Assembly: GCA_017551215.1 (NCBI GenBank)
Contig: JAFZMA010000012.1
Span: 1-16,239, forward strand
Direction: 5' to 3'
DNA from: Bacteroidales bacterium
GTDB taxonomy: Bacteria; Bacteroidota; Bacteroidia; Bacteroidales; UBA932
DNA length: 16,239 bases
Shown here: positions 8,543 through 14,008 of the stretch, piece by piece
How positions within the stretch are numbered: the first letter of the stretch is position 1
How the letters are laid out: each line of letters starts with the position of its first letter
Program-made: the position numbers and the translations under genes
The notes under the pieces: generated by a model
Databases searched by the model: none
The model's input: the letters and a program-made list of their open reading frames with translations, nothing else
Told to the model about the DNA's origin: nothing

Positions 8543-8679
8543 TATTCTTTTCTGCATCAGCGCTTCTATGAGCCCTCGCTACGCTCGTCCCTCCCACTTC
8601 GCAAGCTCGTGGGCCCTCCCATTCATGTGGCCATGGGCGACCACAGGCTCATTAGAAGCCTGAATGCAGAAAAAGAATA
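8543..8679. repeat. Large imperfect inverted repeat between recQ and maf
   Basis: The left arm 8543-8574 and right arm 8646-8679 are near-complementary: TATTCTTTT, CTGCAT, CAG, CTTCTA and TGAGCC on the left all pair in order with the right arm, interrupted only by a few single-base bulges and one mismatched step. The 71-base interior can form smaller hairpins: CCCAC 8593-8597 with GTGGG 8609-8613, and CCCAT 8618-8622 with ATGGG 8633-8637, or alternatively TGTGG 8626-8630 with CCACA 8641-8645. It fills most of the 154-base gap between convergent genes. The arms are T-rich at the 5' end and A-rich at the 3' end on both strands, the reverse of an intrinsic terminator. It may be a dispersed palindromic element or a structured RNA. 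No flanking target duplication is evident. Confidence 0.75.
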
Positions 8680-8688
8680 ACCAAGGTA

Positions 8689-9282
8689 TCAGAAAGTCAG
8701 CAGTGTTTGATAGAGTTTCTGGACAGGAAGGCCGATGACGGTGTAGACGCTGCCTTTGATTTCCTTGATGCAGGCAAGGCCTATCCATTCCTGGATTCCG
8801 TAAGCTCCGGCTTTGTCAAAAGGCTTGAATTCCTCTATGTAGTATTCAATATCCTCATCGCTGAGGAAATCAAAAGTAACATCGCAACAGTCTGAGAGTG
8901 TGATGGTTTTGTCTTTGCTTCTGAGGCAGAGACCGGTATATACCTGATGGGTTCTGCCTGAAAGTTCCTTCAGCATTTTGGTTGCTTCTGCCTTGTCTTT
9001 AGGCTTGCCAAGGATTTCTCCATCTATGGTAACGATGGTGTCAGAGGTGATGAGGATGTCTTCCTTTTTCAGTTTTTGGGTGTAATGCTTTGACTTCTGC
9101 TCAGCGATATAAGCGGGAATTTCAGAGACTTTCAGAGTATGGGGATAGGACTCGTCATAATCGCTGATCTGGCCAAGGGTGAACTCCAGACCAAGTTCCC
9201 CAAGAAGCTCGCGTCTTCTCGGGGAACCGGATGCCAGTATCAATCTTCTTCCTTCAAGATGCTTTGAAAGGGGAGACTGCAT
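8689..9282 (-). CDS. maf: Maf-like nucleoside triphosphate pyrophosphatase
   Basis: Hydrolyses non-canonical or excess nucleoside triphosphates to monophosphate and pyrophosphate; the YhdE-type subgroup prefers dTTP/UTP. The 197 residues carry SGSPRR (18-23), SDTIV (80-84, with Asp81 the expected catalytic base), LGKPKD (91-96), LSGRTHQVYTG (107-117) and the C-terminal FDKAGAYGIQEW region. The length is normal for the family. The ATG lies one base after the stop of kdsC, so the two are cotranscribed and likely coupled. The stop codon lies ten bases beyond the large inverted repeat that separates the gene from convergent recQ. It is the last gene of the six-gene minus-strand unit. Whether it acts in nucleotide sanitation or septum control is not decidable here. 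Confidence 0.95.
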   Translation of the reverse strand: MQSPLSKHLEGRRLILASGSPRRRELLGELGLEFTLGQISDYDESYPHTLKVSEIPAYIAEQKSKHYTQKLKKEDILITSDTIVTIDGEILGKPKDKAEATKMLKELSGRTHQVYTGLCLRSKDKTITLSDCCDVTFDFLSDEDIEYYIEEFKPFDKAGAYGIQEWIGLACIKEIKGSVYTVIGLPVQKLYQTLLTF

Positions 9283-9283
9283 A

Positions 9284-9856
9284 TTACTTTTTGTTGTAAA
9301 ACTTATTGTATTCCTCGTCTATGGCATGCCTCCACGCCTGGTAGGCGGAAGCATCCAGAGTCCATTTGCCCTGGGCTTTCATAACCTGCTCTATAAGGTC
9401 TCTTACACAGCCTCTTCCGCCAGGGAACTGGGAAACGAAATCGCAGACGGACTTGACTTCCGCCACAGCGTCTGAAGGGCAGACAGCAAGGCCGCAAATC
9501 TTTAGAACAGGAATGTCCGGAAGGTCATCTCCAACGTAAGCAACCTCTTCCGGTTTGAAGCCATGTCTTTTACAATACTCCAGAAAAGCCGGAGCCTTGT
9601 CCTGCACATTCTGGATAACCTCGTGAGCCAGAACAGGATAGAAACGCTTGAGTATGGAATCGCTCTGGCCACCTGTAATGATAGCCAGAGTGTATCCGCT
9701 CATATAGGCAAGCCTCATACCCAGGCCGTCCTTGGCGTTGAAAGTACGTACCAGATCTCCGGTTTCCGGCATGCAGATAATGCTGCCGTCTGTGAAGACA
9801 CCATCCACGTCAAAGGCAAAGGCCTTGATATTCTTGAGTTTTACCTTGTAGTTCAT
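9284..9856 (-). CDS. kdsC: KdsC-like Kdo-8-phosphate phosphatase (HAD family)
   Basis: A cytoplasmic HAD-superfamily (subfamily IIIA, capless) phosphatase that removes phosphate from 3-deoxy-D-manno-octulosonate-8-phosphate to give Kdo for lipopolysaccharide core. The 190 residues carry motif I FDVDGVFTDG (15-24, nucleophile Asp16 and acid Asp18), motif II TGG (61-63), Lys87 in the motif III position, motif IV YVGDDLPD (107-114), and the KdsC-type C-terminal segment FPGGRGCVRDLIE (144-156). The extra tail of about 30 residues after that segment is somewhat longer than in the E. coli protein. The ATG overlaps the stop of the acyl-CoA dehydrogenase gene by one base, and maf follows after one base. 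The adjacent kdsC-maf arrangement is common in Bacteroidales. A nonspecific HAD phosphatase is the only alternative. Confidence 0.93.
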   Translation of the reverse strand: MNYKVKLKNIKAFAFDVDGVFTDGSIICMPETGDLVRTFNAKDGLGMRLAYMSGYTLAIITGGQSDSILKRFYPVLAHEVIQNVQDKAPAFLEYCKRHGFKPEEVAYVGDDLPDIPVLKICGLAVCPSDAVAEVKSVCDFVSQFPGGRGCVRDLIEQVMKAQGKWTLDASAYQAWRHAIDEEYNKFYNKK

Positions 9857-11637
9857 TAGTCCTGATATACTGAGTCAAGATCTCCCTTAACTCTCTGGCA
9901 AAGAGGAAGGATGTTCTCGCTGTCGCAATTCCAGATATAGGAATGGCGCTCGTTGTTCCAAGCCTGTGCTCTCTCTGAGAACACCTCTGCAGAATCTATG
10001 AAACGCTCACTTCTGAGAGAATCTATCAGAAGAAGGTAACTCTCAATGATGAAAGCAGCCATCTCGCACATCTTGCGTGCCTGGAAATCAATGTAATCCA
10101 CAGGCTTACCCTCCATCAGAGCAACGGTCTTCTCGTACTGGTCTGTCATTGCAACCAAGCGGGCCTTAATGGCCTCCAGCCTTGCCTGTGCGCCAGGGCA
10201 TGCAGCCTCAACAGCATCGGTGACCTTGATCTCCACACTCTCATATTCGTTGCGGATCATCTCCAGATATGAGCCGTTAGTCACATAGCGGATAGCAGCA
10301 ACTGTCTGGAGCTGAGAGGTTCCCTCGTAGATGGTGGTAATTCTTGCATCGCGGTAAAGCCTCTCCACAGGATATTCCTTCATGAAACCGCTACCGCCGT
10401 GAACCTGAATTGCATCGTAGGCGTTCTGGTTGCAGAATTCACTGGAAGTCATCTTCAGAAGTGGAGTAAGCATGTCTGCATAGCGGGAGTATTTCTTGTT
10501 CTCCTTCCTTTCCTCCGGAGTGAGCTTGCGCTCAGGAGTTACAAGGGCGTTAAGAGCCTTGTATACATCTACGCAACGGGATGTTTCATAGAGGATTGCA
10601 CGGCTGGCCTGAAGCTTTGCCTTCATCACTGCAAGCATCTCGTAAACGGCCGGGAACTCTATGATCTTCTTTCCGAACTGCTCCCTCTCATTGGCATATT
10701 TAAGAGCCTCGCGGTAAGCGGCCTCGCTGATTCCGACGCTCTGTGCTCCAACTCCCAGACGGGCACCGTTCATAAGGCTCATCACATACTTGATAAGACC
10801 CATCTTACGGTCTCCCACAATCTTGGCAGGAGCGTTGCGGAAAACGAGTTCGCAGGTAGGGGAACCGTGGATACCAAGTTTGTTCTCTATTCTTCTGACG
10901 GTAACGCCGCCCCACTTCTTGTCGTGAACAAAGTAGGAAAGACCTCTTGCGTCAGAGGTTCCCTCCTCGCTTCTTGCAAGCACCAGCTTAATGTCTGCAT
11001 CTCCGTTGGTGATGAAACGCTTTACTCCGTTAAGCATCCACATCTGCTTCTCCTCATCCCAGGTAGCCTTAAGCATAACTGCCTGAAGGTCAGAACCTGC
11101 ATCCGGCTCTGTAAGGTCCATGGAACAGGTCTCTCCCTTATTGATCCTAGGCAGGAATTCAGCCTTGATATCCTCGCTTGCAAACTCGGCGATGGTCTCT
11201 GCGCAGTCCTGGAGTCCCCAGATGTTGGCATAGCCTGCATCTGCTCTACCAACGAGTTCTGCTGCCATAACGTATGGAACCATGGAGAAATTGAGTCCGT
11301 CATATTTCCTAGGCAGAGCGATACCATAAACGCCAGCCTTGGTAAGGGCCTCCTGGTTCTTCTTGGTTCCCTCTGCGTAGGTAACCCTTCCGTCCTTGCA
11401 TACGGGACCGTCTATATCCACCTGCTCTGCGTTGGGAGCTATGATATCTCCGCAGATCTGACCCACAATATCCATAACCTTATCGTATGAATCCAGGGCG
11501 TCTTTCAGGTCTTTAGGAGCATAGTCGTACTTTCCGTAATCGGCGTAGTTATTCTCTTTAAGTTCAACGATTCTCTCCATCAAAGGGTTGGAAAGCTGGA
11601 ACTTGAGGTCTTGGTTATCTTTGTAAAAATTTGCCAT
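9856..11637 (-). CDS. Acyl-CoA dehydrogenase, long form with C-terminal extension
   Basis: FAD enzyme that oxidises an acyl-CoA at the alpha-beta bond, or reduces an enoyl-CoA when supplied with electrons by Etf. Visible landmarks: the FAD-binding loop MDLTEPDAGSD (173-183), WMLNGVKRFITNGD (200-213), and the C-terminal signature QVHGGSGFMKEYPVERLYRDARITTIYEGTSQLQ (411-444), in which Glu438 matches the catalytic base of MCAD. At 593 residues it is about 200 longer than classical butyryl-CoA dehydrogenases: there is a charged insert near 360-390 and a helical extension after about 450. This is the architecture of the AcdA/DmdC-like long group. The substrate is unknown. Immediately upstream etfA and etfB supply its electron partner. 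It has an unusually strong ribosome binding site. DmdC (methylmercaptopropionyl-CoA), branched-chain or short-chain roles are all possible. Confidence 0.93.
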   Translation of the reverse strand: MANFYKDNQDLKFQLSNPLMERIVELKENNYADYGKYDYAPKDLKDALDSYDKVMDIVGQICGDIIAPNAEQVDIDGPVCKDGRVTYAEGTKKNQEALTKAGVYGIALPRKYDGLNFSMVPYVMAAELVGRADAGYANIWGLQDCAETIAEFASEDIKAEFLPRINKGETCSMDLTEPDAGSDLQAVMLKATWDEEKQMWMLNGVKRFITNGDADIKLVLARSEEGTSDARGLSYFVHDKKWGGVTVRRIENKLGIHGSPTCELVFRNAPAKIVGDRKMGLIKYVMSLMNGARLGVGAQSVGISEAAYREALKYANEREQFGKKIIEFPAVYEMLAVMKAKLQASRAILYETSRCVDVYKALNALVTPERKLTPEERKENKKYSRYADMLTPLLKMTSSEFCNQNAYDAIQVHGGSGFMKEYPVERLYRDARITTIYEGTSQLQTVAAIRYVTNGSYLEMIRNEYESVEIKVTDAVEAACPGAQARLEAIKARLVAMTDQYEKTVALMEGKPVDYIDFQARKMCEMAAFIIESYLLLIDSLRSERFIDSAEVFSERAQAWNNERHSYIWNCDSENILPLCQRVKGDLDSVYQD

Positions 11638-11643
11638 TTCTTG

Positions 11644-11650
11644 TCCTCCT
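11644..11650 (-). promoter_or_regulatory. Strong Shine-Dalgarno for acyl-CoA dehydrogenase gene
   Basis: The minus strand reads AGGAGGA six bases before the ATG at 11637, and it overlaps the TAG stop codon of etfA (TAGGAGG). Other starts in this window lack any comparable motif. It fixes the start of the dehydrogenase and suggests its translation is boosted relative to the Etf subunits or coupled to termination on etfA. Confidence 0.75.
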
Positions 11651-12668
11651 ATTTGCTCTGCTTCTTGTAGGAAGCAATCATCTTTGGTACAACTTCGTTA
11701 AGGTCTCCGATGATGGAGTAGTCTGCAATCTTGTGGATAGGGGCTGCAGGGTCATTGTTGATAGCGATTATTATCTTGCTCTGGTCCATTCCGGCTGTAT
11801 GCTGGATAGCACCGCTGACTCCAACGCAGATTATCAGCTTAGGCCTTACGGTAACTCCAGTCTGGCCAATCTGGCGGGCATTCTCCACAAAGCCAGCGTC
11901 TACCGCGGCACGGGAAGCTCCTACCTGAGCGCCCAGGGTCTTGGCCAGGTCGAAAATCAGGGAGAAATTCTCCTTGCTTCCGACACCGTAACCACCGTCA
12001 ACTATAATCTGGGCTCCCTTGATGTCTATCTTTCTCTCTTCTATCTCCCTCTTGATGATTTCAACTGCAAAGTCGCTGTCCACCAACACAGTAGCAACGT
12101 CCACGCGCTTGATGGTGCCAGCTACAGGAGTTGCAAGAGGCTCCTTCTTCATAACGCCCTCGCGGACAGTAGCCATCTGAGGCCTATGCTCAGGGTTAAC
12201 GATTGTGGCAATGATATTTCCGCCAAAGGCCGGACGGATCTGATAGAGAAGATCTGTATAATGCTTGCCGGTCTTAACATCGTCATGGTCACCGATTTCC
12301 AGGCTGGTGCAGTCTGCTGTAAGTCCGCTCTTAAGGGCACTAGATACTCTTGGCGCCAGGTCTCTTCCCACTGTGGTTGCTCCAAAGAGGGCAATCTGAG
12401 GCTTTTCCGTATTGAACACCCTCAGGGTGATAGCTGCGTATGGCAGCGTACGGAAGAATTCCAGGCATGGGTCGTCTGCAAGGTGAACTACCTTTGCGCC
12501 GTATTCATACAGTTGAGGGGCAAGTCTTTCCACGTTGCTGCCAATCAGCAGGGCCTCAACGTCCACGCCGAGTCTTTCAGCCAGTGTCCTGGCCTTGGTC
12601 AGAAGTTCCAGGGATACATCGCAGATTTTTCCGGAATCGGTTTCTGCATATACAATTATATTGTTCAT
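11649..12668 (-). CDS. etfA: Electron transfer flavoprotein alpha subunit
   Basis: Alpha subunit of the cytoplasmic FAD-containing Etf heterodimer that shuttles electrons to or from acyl-CoA dehydrogenases. The N-terminal Rossmann-like domain occupies about 1-195, and the C-terminal FAD domain about 217-335 contains GASRAAVDAG (250-259), QIGQTG (266-271), TVRPKL (273-278), SGAIQHTAG (285-293) and NNDPAAPIHKIADYSIIGD (304-322). Length (339) is normal for the bacterial long form without a ferredoxin domain. It lies between etfB (19-base gap) and the acyl-CoA dehydrogenase (11-base gap). The FAD-domain motifs resemble clostridial bifurcating Etf alpha subunits more than the mitochondrial kind, although the alpha subunit alone does not prove bifurcation. 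Confidence 0.97.
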   Translation of the reverse strand: MNNIIVYAETDSGKICDVSLELLTKARTLAERLGVDVEALLIGSNVERLAPQLYEYGAKVVHLADDPCLEFFRTLPYAAITLRVFNTEKPQIALFGATTVGRDLAPRVSSALKSGLTADCTSLEIGDHDDVKTGKHYTDLLYQIRPAFGGNIIATIVNPEHRPQMATVREGVMKKEPLATPVAGTIKRVDVATVLVDSDFAVEIIKREIEERKIDIKGAQIIVDGGYGVGSKENFSLIFDLAKTLGAQVGASRAAVDAGFVENARQIGQTGVTVRPKLIICVGVSGAIQHTAGMDQSKIIIAINNDPAAPIHKIADYSIIGDLNEVVPKMIASYKKQSK

Positions 12669-12687
12669 AATGATAATGTTCTAAGGG

Positions 12688-13569
12688 TTAACCAATCTCG
12701 TGATTTGCCATAAGTTCGCCGATGAGAGAATCTATATCGGCATCGCTGCCGGAAAGAACCTTGCTCTCCTTAGCCTTGAATACGATATTCTCCACCTTCT
12801 TGACCTTGGTAGGGGAACCGGCAAAGCCGTAGCTGCTCTCTTCTCCTCCCACATCGTCTACAGTCCATTCCTGAATCTTGAGATAAGGCTTCTCTTCTGT
12901 AGAAATGGCGTATTTGCCCTCGTTCATAGGATCTTTCTCCTCGTTTGCGGTTCTGGCATATTTGTACTTGAGGAGCATCTTGGCGTTGCGTGGACGGCAA
13001 GGAGCCGCTGTTGCGTGAACTGTAACAAGGCAAGGGAGGGTGGAAGTGACTACCTCTATTCCTCTTTCCAGACGGCGAAGTACTGTAACCTTCTTCTCGT
13101 CAATTTCCATAATCTCCTCTGCGTAAGTTACTTGAGGAATTCCCATCTTCTCTGCCACCTGAGGTCCAACCTGAGCGGTATCTCCGTCTATGGCCTGCCT
13201 TCCAGCTACTATGATGTCTGGGTTAAGTTTCTTTACAGCCTGTGAAATGGCATATGAAGTTGCCAGCGTATCAGCTCCGGCAAAACGGCGGTCCGTAAGG
13301 AGGATGCCTCCGTCTGTACCGCGGAAAAGACCCTCACGGATAACTTCAGCGGCTCTGAAAGGACCCATGGTCAGAATGAGAACCTTGGAGCCTGGGAACT
13401 TGTCTTTGATTCTCAATGCCTGTTCCAGGGCGTTCATGTCTTCCGGGTTGAAAATTGCTGGAAGGGCTGCGCGGTTAACGGTCCCTTCCGGCGTCATCGC
13501 ATCCTTGCCCACATTCCTGGTGTCTGGCACCTGCTTGGCAAGGACTACAATTGTAAATTCTTTGCTCAT
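12688..13569 (-). CDS. etfB: Electron transfer flavoprotein beta subunit, bifurcating-like
   Basis: Beta subunit of Etf. Key features: KQVPDT (12-17), FNPEDMNALEQAL (40-52), TMGPFRAAEVIREGL (67-81), GADTLATSYA (98-107), and the nucleotide-binding signature AGRQAIDGDTAQVGPQ (122-137) followed by GIPQVTYAEEI. Mitochondrial AMP-binding EtfB instead reads like GKQAIDDD at this place. The GRQAIDGDTAQVGPQ form, the VPDT motif and the 293-residue length with a long C-terminal arm (IQEW...GFAGSPTKV, about 231-254) are those of clostridial and Acidaminococcus-type Etf, whose beta subunit holds a second FAD and binds NADH. That FAD/NADH assignment is inferred from the family. First flavoprotein gene of the operon, 18 bases after the DUF3467 gene. 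Confidence 0.96.
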   Translation of the reverse strand: MSKEFTIVVLAKQVPDTRNVGKDAMTPEGTVNRAALPAIFNPEDMNALEQALRIKDKFPGSKVLILTMGPFRAAEVIREGLFRGTDGGILLTDRRFAGADTLATSYAISQAVKKLNPDIIVAGRQAIDGDTAQVGPQVAEKMGIPQVTYAEEIMEIDEKKVTVLRRLERGIEVVTSTLPCLVTVHATAAPCRPRNAKMLLKYKYARTANEEKDPMNEGKYAISTEEKPYLKIQEWTVDDVGGEESSYGFAGSPTKVKKVENIVFKAKESKVLSGSDADIDSLIGELMANHEIG

Positions 13570-13587
13570 ATCTTGAAAATCTAATAA

Positions 13588-13893
13588 TTACGATTTGTTT
13601 GAAGAAGGGTTGAAACCAACCGGCATCTGCGGTTCCGGGTTGTGAAGTGCTATCTCTCCAAAGTGAGACTCATACTTGCCTACATTGTCCGCAAGTGCAT
13701 CGCGGAGCCTCTTGGCATTTTCGGGAGTCATTATAATCCTCTCTGTTACAACTGCTTTAGGAAATCCCGGCAATATCTTCAGAAAATCCAGAACAAACTC
13801 GTTGGGGGAGTGGGTAATTATAGACAGGTTGCAATATGAACCTTTTGCCACTTCGCTTCCCAATTCTATGTCCAACTGCTTATTGTCAGCCAT
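13588..13893 (-). CDS. DUF3467 family small protein
   Basis: A 101-residue protein of unknown function with the typical pattern of DUF3467: GSYCNLSIITHSPNEFVLDF (18-37), ERIIMTPENAKRLRDAL (51-67), and KYESHFGEI (73-81), ending in a short Pro/Asn-rich tail. No signal peptide or membrane helix is present. The reading frame remains open further upstream to 14052, but the ATG at 13893 (MADNKQLD) is chosen because it starts the conserved domain and lies 34 bases after a -7 promoter element. The longer version would begin inside the divergent valS coding region. It is the first gene of the Etf/acyl-CoA dehydrogenase operon. I know of no established biochemical role for the family, and none can be read from the sequence. 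Confidence 0.9.
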   Translation of the reverse strand: MADNKQLDIELGSEVAKGSYCNLSIITHSPNEFVLDFLKILPGFPKAVVTERIIMTPENAKRLRDALADNVGKYESHFGEIALHNPEPQMPVGFNPSSNKS

Positions 13894-13927
13894 ACCTTTA
13901 TTATAATATTTGAATAAATGAATCGGG

Positions 13928-13935
13928 CAAATATA
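13928..13935 (-). promoter_or_regulatory. Bacteroidota -7 promoter element for DUF3467-etf operon
   Basis: The minus strand reads TATATTTG, an exact TAnnTTTG, 34 bases before the DUF3467 ATG. It is the only consensus -7 element I find in the minus-strand gaps upstream of etfB, etfA, the dehydrogenase, kdsC or maf, which supports one long transcript. No clear -33 partner. Confidence 0.55.
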
Positions 13936-13946
13936 GTGAAAATTAT

Positions 13947-13954
13947 TAACTTTG
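13947..13954 (+). promoter_or_regulatory. Bacteroidota -7 promoter element for valS
   Basis: TAACTTTG matches TAnnTTTG exactly and ends 54 bases before the valS ATG. It is embedded in the same 17-base string as the promoter at 5404-5420. It is only 11 bases from the divergent -7 element of the DUF3467 operon, so the two promoters must compete for or share the same site. Confidence 0.55.
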
Positions 13955-13969
13955 CCACCCGATGGAACT

Positions 13970-13987
13970 TGCGGAAAGCATTCCGCA
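13970..13987 (+). promoter_or_regulatory. Small hairpin in the valS leader
   Basis: TGCGGAA (13970-13976) and TTCCGCA (13981-13987) are perfect complements separated by the 4-base loop AGCA, within the predicted valS 5' untranslated region and 21 bases before the ATG. It lacks a U tract, so it is not a terminator. It could affect mRNA stability or translation, or may be chance. Confidence 0.35.
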
Positions 13988-14008
13988 CACAAAAACAGAA
14001 AGACAAAA

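Noticed and set aside
8543..8679. Interpretation of the inverted repeat as a simple rho-independent terminator or an integron attC site
   Set aside because: No U tract follows the stem on either strand, since the arms end in A-rich sequence, and there is no integrase, no GTT/AAC box pattern and no cassette array.
10399..11490. Open frame of 363 codons antisense to the acyl-CoA dehydrogenase gene
   Set aside because: It lies entirely opposite a certain gene, its translation has no recognisable domain, and codon bias of the real gene readily leaves such frames open.
11631..12713. Open frame of 360 codons antisense to etfA
   Set aside because: Same reason: etfA on the other strand is unmistakable, and the antisense translation is rich in Cys, Ser and His with no family pattern and no promoter or ribosome site.
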